Assembly: GCA_963931865.1 (NCBI GenBank)
Contig: OZ007513.1
Location: 9,467,412-9,531,411 of the forward strand
From: Axinella damicornis
Lineage: Eukaryota > Porifera > Demospongiae > Axinellida > Axinellidae
Length of the DNA stretch: 64,000 nt
Direction: 5' to 3'
Shown here: one piece after another, positions 26,001 to 38,000 of the stretch
Position numbering within the stretch: position 1 is the first letter of the stretch
How the letters are laid out: each line of letters begins with the position of its first letter
The notes under the pieces: model-generated
The model's input: the letters and a program-made list of their open reading frames with translations, nothing else
Databases searched by the model: none
Told to the model about the DNA's origin: nothing
Translations under genes and position numbers: made by a program

Positions 26001-29000
26001 CTCGCAAAGAGGTTGAGCTGTAGGGTTGGGTTTTGTGTGAAATAGAAGCAGTCGCGAGAGGAAGAACTGGAACACAGTCATTGGTATGCATTCCTTTGGC
26101 ATAGCATCCGTAGGGCTCAGATTTGTGTGTGCAGACAGTATCGGGGCTGGCAAGAAGCAATCCTTCCAGTGTGACTGCTCATTGGCCAGCCTCAAAAACC
26201 AACTGTAGAATATTACATAAAAATCAGATTGAAAACTCCTCATCCAACAAGTTCATATACGATCATAACATACCTAATGTCCTCACATGTCCAATCACTT
26301 CGTTCTTTAGAGAAGAAATGAGAGAAGTGAAGCTCCATCAGGACAGCTACCTGCTGACTATACTGCAGGTTTTCTAACTCTGTGGATCCAGATACCATAG
26401 GTAATGTCCACATTGCAATGTCAGGTAGGTTAGGCCAGTTCGTCATCTGCAGAGAGTAGGAATTAGTCCCTTTCTGTTCATAGAAACATCATACACATTA
26501 ATTCAAAGCTTACTTCCATGCTCTTCTTTGATAAATGTTCCGGGTAAAGCTTCTGGAATACCAATCTAGCCGGATTTTCCGATCCTGATGAATGGAGCAC
26601 GGCATAAGTGGCATGCATGATGTTGATCTTTGCTTCCACTTCCACCTCTATGCTCCGCGATTCTCGGGAGATATAGGAGTATATCAACTTCTTCACAAAG
26701 GGGAGTAACATCTGGGGAAAAAGTTCGTATCAACCACTTCAGCAGCAAAGATGAAATGTGAACAACTAGTGGATACGGTATGTGATATGTACTAACTGGC
26801 AAGGTCATCTTACGCAACAAATAAATGGCCTATACTTACCACTCCATTATACGTGTGATACCACTGAAGGAGGCTACTGCATTCTTTGGTACAAGCTGCT
26901 TCCAGCGTGTTGAAGAGAGTGTCTATTATGAATGCTGCAAAATGTTTTTCTGCTCCAGCTATTAACCTGCTGTCCTTCGCAGCTAAAATGTACCCATCAT
27001 CAACTGCTTTCTTTAGTGATTGTGGGACTGTCGATGCCATCTGTTTGATCCTGTCCAGGGATCGCAGCAGAACGGCAAGTTTTGCAAGTTCAAGCTGATG
27101 TACATGAAAGTGAACATGAAGTAGAACGATTCTGTGCTCTGCATCTGGTCGTTCATCCACATACTCGCTAAATGCAGCTTTTAGTAGTGGATTACTTATA
27201 CTATCCTCTACATACTCCATATGCAGTTTTGTGTGAGTGAAATCAATGAAGTACCGGTCCCAAAGAGCTCTTGAACTTGATATTGCATCCTTGGCTATCT
27301 TGAAGCAATTAAGATAATCATCCTGGGGTGTGAAGCAAATTGATTAACATTGATCATGGCAGAATTTTAACATCCAGCAATGCATTTGTTTGGGCACCCA
27401 GCTGTTTCTAGTATCTTTGCATTTGTCTCTTGTGCATCTCAAAATATCACATACAGATCATGTTAGATGCGGTTAGCATGTGGTTAAAAAGACATGCTCT
27501 AACATACTTGGTCATAAAGACAGTACATTGGGACTAGTTGGCTTTTGAGCCAATGCTGACCAAGAATGGAGTGCCAAGGAGCAAAACTGTCTCTCAGAGA
27601 AAATCACTATTACCATTATCTCCTAATATTGTGTATGCACTGACAAAAGTGACTGCTTGCTTTTCCAATTCCCACAAGGCATTCCATAACCACAGAGGAA
27701 TGTTTGCGCACATCCTGTACTTTAACTGGAGGTAGCACTGGATATCATACTAGCTTCCTACTAGTGGAATGCAGGACATTGGGGGGCGAGCCTGAGCGAA
27801 GTGCATGCACCGTGACATGCAAGGAGCAGTTGCATTCCGAACATGACTGTCATCAGAATGTGACTGGGCAATGAGCATAGGCCACAGAAATTATGGCACT
27901 AAACATACACTCGTACACATCACAGCAACTGTGAGTCAGGTTAGCGTTTATACGTAGCTGAAGCAGTCTAGCAGCAACATCACCGGCCATGGCGGTAGGC
28001 CCACGAGCAGTCACCGTCTTTGTTTGAGTGTCCCCACCGAGGAGGCAGAATGTTCGTGGTGCTCTAGCCAATGTCCACGAGTGGTCTCTCCGTCTTTGTT
28101 GTTGCCATCGTCCGTCGAACAGGTAGGTAGCTAGAAGGTTCACGATTCCTTGCATCGAGGAGGTGCGTAGCTAGAATTCGTTGAATTCGAATACTATTGT
28201 GCACGCACAAGTGAAATTCGCTGATTTAAAATTTACGGTATTTGCAAGATCCAACCAACAAACATACACATGCACAGTGCAATGAAGTCACGCTAGTGTG
28301 GGGCTCGCTCAGGCTCGCCCCAATGATCGCAAATTTCAAAGTAATCAGTTTGGATTGCCGAAATACAGACCGAACCAGGGCAAGTGGACTTCGTGGAAAC
28401 GACGGAAACACGGAAAAATTGTCTATGGTAATAGGGCATCTTTACTCACTGGACCAGTGGACTGGACCTAAATTCCGTAAAATGCCTTATTCAGTGTAGG
28501 ACAGAAGCTAAATATTTATTAAAGTTGCTTGCATAGCCTTTCCTCGAGTCGGTAGAGGTCAAAGGTCATGTGCATATTTCATAAGCTTTAATGAAAAGAT
28601 TAGAAGAGTTTATTTAATGCAGAAACCAAACTCCAGCCTTTTGCTGAAGCTTAGAAAACAAATAATATTTCCTCTATCATCCACGACGATGGCTGAAGAT
28701 CATTGTTGAAGCTTATTAAATGTGCATGTGAACTTTGACCTCTGCTGATTCGAGGAAAGACACAAAAACAGGTTATGCAATCAACCTTTAGTGAATGTTT
28801 AGCTTCTATACTAAGGAATTTTGGGCCAGTCCAGTCCATAGATAATAGTTTTCCGTGTTTCCATTTTCCGTTTCCGTTTTCCATTTTTGTCGTTTCCGTG
28901 AAGTCCACTTGCCCACTGAAGGGACGAGCCAAAATCTTTATTCCCCCCCATTATTGTACAGTATTGTCTTTCATTGCCAATCACATAGCGTAACCCTAGC

Positions 29001-32000
29001 CTCACTCCCAGCATGGATAATAGAGCATGGGGAACTGGATTGGAAACGCGCGCGCCGCCCAATTCTTAATGTATGGAATGTCGGCACAGCCTTTGATTGA
29101 ATGCGGGTTTCGCTGGTTTTTTGTTGTCCCTCTGGTGCTGCACAGGGACTGTTCTGGGGCTTACCTCTTGTACCGTCGGATCGACCTTCAACCGGTGTAT
29201 GCCCAAAGCGGTAAGTTTTGCTCCTGAGTTGTAGATAAAAGCATGCTTGGGCTGCCTCAAAAAACGGACATATCCCTGAAATTGTGATACCCGTGTACTG
29301 TTGCACTTACCAGTCGTTACTCAGGACCGTCAGGAGTGAAATTTGCCGCTTTGGGCATACACCAGTTCTAGACGGATCAAACGATACGAAAGGTAAGCCT
29401 CAGAACGGTTTCCGTGTGGCACCAGAAGGGCAAACTTGAGCGAAACCCGCATTCAATCCCGTAAACGCGCGTTTCCAATCCAGTTCCGTGCTCTATTATC
29501 CATGCTCCCAGGCACTCGGTAATTGGGAAGAAGAGCGCCTGGTATCTACTGTTTGCGCATGCGTGGCTCCCCAGGTTTTCGTGGGGAACTTGGAAACTCC
29601 TGTTATACTAGACCGTGTTGCACGACCGTACACTACTGAAACACGGGACTCGTTTACATCTACATGACACAGCTCTGTTCAACCAAGCTGTGCCGTACGC
29701 CCTCGGTAAGCTCGGAAAGCCAGGAATGGTGCTGAGGACGAACAACTGACAGCAATACAGCATGTACATAATGGTAACAATGTGTTTTTATGGTCACATA
29801 CGGCCAGGTCGAAATTTCTATGGGTCTGTATCATGCTTCGCATCCACTTCTGAAATGCAGGAGCGTCGTATTGCCGTCCACAGACTTCAAAACCATGGCC
29901 TCACATGATGCTGGAGTCGTATATTTTACCGAATATTAATAATATTTTGTCCATGTAATTTCAGTTTCCGTATGTCGATGAATTATACGGAGAATGTAGC
30001 GGAACTAGTCGCGTATGCGTGAACAGTGGATACCAGGTGCTCTTCTCCCCAATTAACGAGCGCCTGGGAACGAGGCTACACCCACCCCTGACATTAGTGA
30101 TTTATAGTTGCAGGAAGACCTTGCTTGTACATAGTACATAATACAAGCACTCATATGGGACATAACGTGCCATACAACAGTTACTGGGGCTGCTGATCTA
30201 GTAATCTTTCTCTAGAATGTTATTGTTGACTCTAACAGAAAATCAATATTTATGGGACAACCTGGGTTTCCCTCTGTGGGCTACATCTGACACAGTGTAG
30301 TTTGGTAACAGAATTACATACCTGCATATTCTGAAGTTTCATCAGTACTGCTTCCATCAAAAGTTGCTTTACTTTCTCATCGTTACGAACAGAAGTAATC
30401 GAGTCATCAAGTACATTTAACTGCTGATTAACTTCCTCCTGACTCTCATCCAGTCCTTTTTCAATTAGTTCGGATACTACAGTAAAGAATGGAAATTGTG
30501 GAGCATAGGCATGCACACTTTGCACGCTTTGCTCTCTCAATCCGCTGTATGCCATCTTGAGTTTAGAGATATCGGGAACAGGCAATGCTCGGACCACATC
30601 AATGAATAAATGACGTACAGCATCCAAGCTTGTAGACTCCTCGAACCAGACATCAAGGTTAAAGTTTTCATTCATCTTTGAAACCATGTACAGTAAGAAG
30701 TCCAGAAATAACGTTTTCAGCATCTCTTGCAAGCAATCTGTCATATTTAGTGTTGATTCTCCATTACAAGTTAATCTTGCAGCCTTTTGCAGGTATTTGG
30801 CCATGGTAGCTTGATTCCAGTAGCCCTTGAAGAGTGTTATAAGTACTTCACCTATTGCACTACCCTCTAGCAACAATGACTGAAGCATTTCTGTCCTGCC
30901 AGGCTGAGGCATTTGCCGGTTAAAAGGGCTGTGGTCAAGTGAACCAAAATTGAGCCTCACAGGGAGAATAGGAATGAATTCCTCAAGTATCTTCGGGAGA
31001 AACAGTGATAAGGTGTGCCCTCCTGATTTCTCTTTCGGTATGTGTACATCATGGAACCAATTTCGAATGTCCACATTGCCCTCATCAGTATCTATCAATA
31101 CTGTATCAAGGTAGTAGTGAATCCAGCCTTGCAAGAACAGGGCAGGATAACAGGCATCAATAAACTTCGAAGGCGGGAAGTGTAGAAGCAGTACAAACAG
31201 TTTGTTATAAGACGATAGTTCATTTTCTGCTTCCTCAATCATGATTCGGAGCTCGTTTACAACTTTCGTGGGAATCTCTTTCATATTTACCGGAATGAGC
31301 ATTATTTCTTGTGTATCACAATGCATGAATCCTTCCAAAGCATTGCTGACATCTTTATGTGAATGCACGTTCAGAAGTTTGAAGACATTTACAACTTTTG
31401 GGGAGTCAAACACCAAACGTTGCAGTATGTTATCACTGTCAGATTCAAACTTGATCAGACTCTGCCTTGGGTAAACATTGGGTATCTTGTGGATGAGACC
31501 AGATGAACGCGTATAACACAGCAGCTTGTTGGGTGTGCCCCTGAACAGTAAAAAGGAAACATGCAAAAATGCAATTTGTACCACAGCAGCCATACAAATC
31601 AATAAAGGTGCCCACAATGCTCTCCCCCCCCCCCCAGCCTCGTTCCCAGGCTCTCTCCTCTAACCACTCACAAATTATGCAAAGCGTGGCCAGACAAATT
31701 TGTCATACCATGGATGAATAAGTCATCCGTGGTATACTTAGCCAGACAGGTAGCTATACAATATAAAATCATGTAGCTAGCGGCTACAGCTTATGGTTAG
31801 TTTTATCTGCATTGTCAACTGCATGCACACACTGACATCATAATGATGTAAATGGATGAAAATCTGCTGTTACGAAGGCCAGACCCACACGGAAGAGAGG
31901 GTCTGGTCAAGTTACAATGACACTCTTGTTCTGCGCAGTCAGCACATAGACCGTTCTTCAAGTACCTTTTAACCGCTACTGTTTTGATTGTTACGTAACT

Positions 32001-35000
32001 CGACTTGCATAGTACAAGGTGTGAACTGTGAATAGATCAGCTTTGCATCCCTGTAGTATTAATTAATTACGCAGCTTGATTGCATACCAAATTCCCAGAA
32101 AACTTCTGGGGTGTCAAGAACAAATTGCTAATTGCCACTTGACCAGACCCTCCCTTCCGTGTGGGTCTGGCCCCGCGAGACTAGGACTGGACTACTGGAC
32201 TCACCCAAAATTCCATGAAACGCCCTTTTCAGTGAGAAGCTAAACGTCCTTACTCAGCCTATTAGTTCGCTAAAGTTGCTTCCTAGCTGTTGCGGCATCG
32301 TCTCCTCGATTTCCGAGGTCAAAGGTCACGTGCATATTTAATGAGCTTCACCAATTTTGGTGGGGTTCTGTACTGGCTTTGAGCTAGCATAATCGGATAA
32401 CTACATTCATTCACATAATAATACGGCCAACGTCTAAAAATAGTATATCCAGTGGCCGCATTTGGATTTCGCTGTAATATGTGCCCTCTTTCCGTTAGGG
32501 TTGATGCGCCCTTGCTATCGTATAGTTGATTGTAACTCCATTACAACCACTGAAATTACATGACACTTTGCAGATGCAGAGATTTTCCAACCTCTCCATC
32601 CTGAGTGTGACTGGTAACTCATGTAAAGGCACAAGTACACTCTGTAAATTTTCACCACCAGAGTTAGAGGTGTCTCTTCTCACTGGGAACAAGCATAGGG
32701 TTTCATCTCAGCATCCAGTGTCCAATGTAAGCTGGTAAATGCAGGGTCATGGAAAATGTCGAGCTCTGGTTTTACTTCTTGCACAAAGCTTAAGCGCTGT
32801 AGATCACATACCAACTGCGCATGATGCGGAGAATATTCCATTCCATCTCTGCATCATGCCTCCAAGACAAATTTGCTCATCCACATCTAGCTAGTTCTTG
32901 AGCACTGCACATCAGTAAATGTGGAGGCAATTCCAATGGCGACTTAGTTCAGTACAATTAGCTCTCCAATCTTTATCGCCAAATTGTAGTGTTTCGTGGT
33001 ACTGTGCTAGCTTGAGCAACCTTGACATCATCATCAGAGATGGGCACAGCAAATTGTTTAGATGGTGAACTACACTTTCCCCCAGCACTCTCACTACCAA
33101 AACCAATCGCCTCAATCTGAATCTGAGAAAACCGTTTGTCTAAACCCGCTTCGGGGTCGCCTTGCTCAAACTCCATTCAGGCATAACTGAATATAGTACT
33201 ACCAATCTGCAACAACACAGTGTTTGACATCAGTTTGTTCAATCAACTGTCACTCAATTCCATTACACCCTGCATTTCTAAGGTAGTACCATTACCTCAC
33301 GTGCACTAAATATAAATCAATTTAGCTCCACATGAATGCTGTCGCTGTGGTACAAATCGGTTATACCACTCCCACTCGGAAGTTATGTTTTTATAGCACT
33401 TGGCCTCTGGCCTCATGCTATAGATCACACTTCCTTGTGGTCATCTATATTTGTACCATAATGTGTGGGTGTTTGAAAGGCACCACCACAGTGGACAAAT
33501 CCGTACACTCGGTAGAGTCTATATGTAGGGATATAGCCGACACACAATATATGCTAAAATCTTTCCACAAAAACCGGCCACATATAAGCCTTTATGACAA
33601 CTTACTATTCATCTTCAAGTGTTTTCCTGGTCAAGAAGACTCCCAGTATTGTGAAAACACGTCGCGAAAGTACCGCACCAGAAAGTCGCCAAACCGCCCA
33701 AATCGTTTTTTTCTTCTTCTTCTCTTCTCCCTCTTCTTTTTCTTCTTCTTTCTCATAGTTGTGTACTGTGTGCGGATTGAATGCTATCAAGTATGCTGCT
33801 ACAAAAATGAGTAGACAAGTGCAAAAAAACTATGGAGATGTTCAGCATGCAACACCCTACCGTAAGCGCTCTAAATTTGTGCCACTCTAATTCTGCGTCA
33901 AAATCAATGATTCCGAAACGGTAACTTCTAATTTTGCGTAAAAATTTACCTCGTGTCCATTCTATTGTTGCGTCGTTCGTCTTTGGCTGGCTTGCATTGG
34001 GCGCAATTGCAGGTGCAGAAAGTGCAAGCAGAAGCTGCAGAAAGGCGGCGATGTCATCTGGCATGGTGGATCCTTCAAATGTTCACTATCGCTACTTGTA
34101 AATCGATGGGCTCTCCTACCTTTCAAGGTTTCCGGCGTCTGCTCTATCCCTACATACAGACTCTACCGAGTCTTTGACAAGTAGACCAAAATTTCTACAT
34201 TTACCATAGTGTAGTAAAAGAGTGCCCATGGGCAGTGCACCTTAAATGGGAGGGGGCCCTGGGGTGAATTGTGTCAAAATTAATGTGCACAACATTTCCA
34301 ACTTGTGTATAGCATTCTTTGGCTGCAACGTGTCGTCATGCATGCAAAACCTGCCATCATCCATGCACAATATGCCATCATGCATGTGTAGCATTTGTGA
34401 TTCTTGCAGTCTAGCTTATAGTGGCACCACATGTATGATTCCCGGACAATTTTTCGTATCCTATAGTGACTAAGGAATGTATCATTATCTATAGGTAACT
34501 GTATTTCCATACTGCGAGTCAGTCCTTGTTGCAAACCTATTCACTAGTGGTAGGTACTTGTAACAGTGTTGTCAGAAGTGAGATAAGAAATGGCCGAATC
34601 ACTGGATGTTCCGTTGCCTGAGATTACAGCAGAAGAGTTTGAGCGTTCTAGGACACGGTTTGAACTGGTAGCTGCCGCCAAAAGTTGGCCAGCAGCGAAG
34701 CAGTTAGCAATTGTTCCGGCCCTACTGTGGGGGAAACTCCTGGACTTCTATGTTGACCTTGATGATGCGAGCAAGAGTAGCATCGCTACACTGAAGAATG
34801 CTCTCGCTCAGAGGGCAGGCCTGAAGAAAGACACACTTGCAGCTGCCGGAACAATTGCTAACTGCTTCGCTGTTTGTGGAGACGAAGTGAAGGCAGAGCC
34901 GATGCAACGATTGATCAGCTTCAATGCACCCTGGAAAATATGAATAAGCAATTCGAGTTGCTAGAAAGTCAATTGAAGGATGAATGACGCCGGACACCAC

Positions 35001-38000
35001 CATATCTGCCACAGAGATCGCGAAGACCCGGTGGGGGCGGCACGCGGGACCAGAAATGTTTCATGTACAGTGAGGAAGGTTGAGAAATTGTCTTTTAAAC
35101 TACAACACACCAGCTCATACAGTGGGCGACAGCTGGCAGGATAGGCACTAGCCCACCAACCAGTACAGGAAAAGGATATGGTGCACTCTGTCTTGCAAGT
35201 GGAAGGCTCTATTGGGTCTAGTTGTGTGTGTAACATTTCTTCTACATTCCGAGGCTGTGGTGTCTGCGATAGACCAAGCCTTACTTCCGCAGGATATTCG
35301 ACACCAAGTTGATCCTTTCTCGTCAAAACAATTAGGACATGTACCTCTGGAGGTGACTCTTGGCAAGTTCCAGCAAACGCAAGACTTTGTCGTCGTCAGG
35401 AACCTGTCAGTTGACTGCTTGCTGCATGGGTGCAGACTTCCTGTTTCGCCATAGTGCTGTTGTTGATTGCACATCACGATGACTCTCACTAGCTGGGACG
35501 GAAATTCCCATCATCAGCCACTCGAGAATGTCTTCTGACCAGAGCATACCTGTCACTTGCATTGTATGCCTTTCAAAGACAATTGAAGTTCCGGGCCAGA
35601 CAGTGCAACTGATTCGAGGCAAGTTATCTGGCTCAATGGACCCTGGTGTCAGGGACGGTCTTGTGGAAGCTCTGGATTCCGGTGGAGTACCAAAACACCT
35701 CCTTGTCGCCCGCACCCTAAGTCAGGTCAGCTCTGACAATGAGGTGATTGTGCAAGTGGTGAACACTCCCCCTGAGGCGTTAAAGCTCTACAAAGGCACT
35801 CGGATAGGGCAATTCACCTCAAGGAAATACATTCATGCAACTGCTCTATGCACGTCACTGAACAGTAGTCTAACAACTTAGCCCTTTTCTTTCTCAAGCA
35901 CGCAATCGCTTTCGCGCAGAAGGTATACAACTTTGGACCACTTTACTCGGTACAAAAGAATGCAAGTCACGTCCATTTATGTCATATTAGTGTGACTGCA
36001 GTCAGTCGATTCTGGCCCGCTAACCTTGTTGGTTGCTTGTACTTCTTGGTCATTGTGCAGGAGAGCAGCAAATGCAGGCAACTTCAGACAATCCTCAACG
36101 CTTGTATTGAGCGATTTGAAAGATCACGTGACAAGTCCGATTGGCTCTATCGGATTTTGAGTAGAGCCCAAGGAAAGTGGTCCAAAGTTTCTAGACCCTC
36201 CTCCTTTTCCCCGTGTGGTCATATGAGTTGATCCGCGCTGGGGAAATTCGATTGAGAGGTTAGCCCGCTAGACTAAGTCAGCCATGCAACTGCACCTGTA
36301 CTCACTCAGGTTCACCCCACAATGTTCTACATTCATCTAGTTATGACATCTGCTAGACCTTCTCCCTACGCCCCGCCCCCAACTTCCCTGAGCAAGAGAA
36401 ATTTGGTCTAGTTGGATAGACTAGCACAATAACATCCTTTGAATGCATGCTGGTGTAGGACGTATTGTGCATGCATGATGGCAAGTTGTGCACGCATGAT
36501 GGCAAGTTGTGATGCAAGATGGCAAGTTGTGCACGCATGATGGCAAGTTGTGATGCAAGATGGCAAGTTGTGCATGCATGATGGCAAGTTGTGATGCAAG
36601 ATGGCAAGTTGTGCATGCATGATGGCAAGTTGTGATGCAAGATGGCAAGTTGTGCACGCATGATGGCAAGTTGTGATGCAAGATGGCATGTTGTGCACGC
36701 ATGATGGCAAGTTGTGATGCAAGATGGCAAGTTGTGCATGCATGATGGCAAGTTGTGATGCAAGATGGCAAGTTGTGCACGCATGATGGCAAGTTGTGAT
36801 GCAAGATGGCAAGTTGTGCATGCATGATGGCAAGTTGTGATGCAAGATGGCAAGTTGTGCATGCATGATGGCAAGTTGTGATGCAAGATGGCAAGTTGTG
36901 CACGCATGATGGCAAGTTGTGATGCAAGATGGCAAGTTGTGCATGCATGATGGCAAGTTGTGATGCAAGATGGCATGTTGTGCACGCATGATGGCAAGTT
37001 GTGATGCAAGATGGCAAGTTGTGCATGCATGATGGCAAGTTGTGATGCAAGATGGCAAGTTGTGCATGCATGATGGCAAGTTGTGATGCAAGATGGCAAG
37101 TTGTGCACGCATGATGGCAAGTTGTGATGCAAGATGGCATGTTGTGCACGCATGATGGCAAGTTGTGCATGCATGACGGCATGTTGTGCACGCATGATGG
37201 CAAGTTGTGCATGCATGACGGCATGATGGCATGTTGCAGCCAAAGAATGCCATACACATGTTGGAAATGTTGTGCACATTAAATTGACACAATTCACCCC
37301 CCATACACAATTTTAAGTGTTCACACCTATCTGTGGTTTCCTGCTAAGAAAAAGTTGACACCTGGCAATGATGGAAGCATTGGTCTCACTCTGTTTTAAT
37401 GTACATCATTAATAACGTACTGTTAACTTCTCTAAAATAATGATAATTATTTTGCCCTCCTCTTACTCACAGAATTCCTGTTACGTATCTTCAGCAGTTA
37501 TTTCCTTTATGTTAGCATTGAGTTGCTACATATGTACGTAGGTGGTCTACCCCATTTGCTTCTGCATTAAGGTTACACGGGATACTCGTGCGCGCGCCGT
37601 GCGAAATGTATTGGGAAATGTATACTTAAGCTCGCTAACCAAAAATTTCTGGTGCGAAGAGCGTGAGCAACTTGATTCTGGCGGTGGAGGTGCACTGCCA
37701 CAAGGTGCAGGGCATGACGGAAGCTTTTTTTGATAGCATAATCCCTGGCAAATTTATGTGCTGTCTCGCTCAAGAAAAGCGGTAAATACGGTTTTTTGGT
37801 GAACTGAACTGCTCGTTTTTGCACGGCTATACAGCGCATCCGTAAAAGCTTCCGTCATGCCCTGCACCTTGTGACAGCACACCTCCACAGCTAGAATCAA
37901 GTTGCTCATGCTGTTTGTACCAGAGATTCTTGGTTAGCGAGCTTAAGTATACATTTCCCAATACATTTCGCACGCGCGCGCACGAGTATCCCGTAACCTT

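Larger units (their letters stand above)
34250..37312. mobile_element. Composite unit bounded by inverted GGGTGAATTGTGTCAA repeats
   Basis: GGGGTGAATTGTGTCAAAAT with GTGCACAACATTTCCAACTT at the left is matched inverted at 37190-37312. Inside are a broken Ty3/gypsy-like gag/protease region and a 41-bp tandem array. A short GACACAATTCACCC match occurs near 57035. Confidence 0.7.

Noticed and set aside
33332..33814. Plus-strand ORF of 160 codons
   Set aside because: It runs through the left half of a CTCGGTAGAGTC-family element and a CTTCTT-rich tract; low complexity, no family match.
36353..37310. Three overlapping minus-strand ORFs of 278-314 codons
   Set aside because: They are the same 41-bp tandem repeat read in three frames; open length follows from a stop-free unit of length 3n+2, not from selection.
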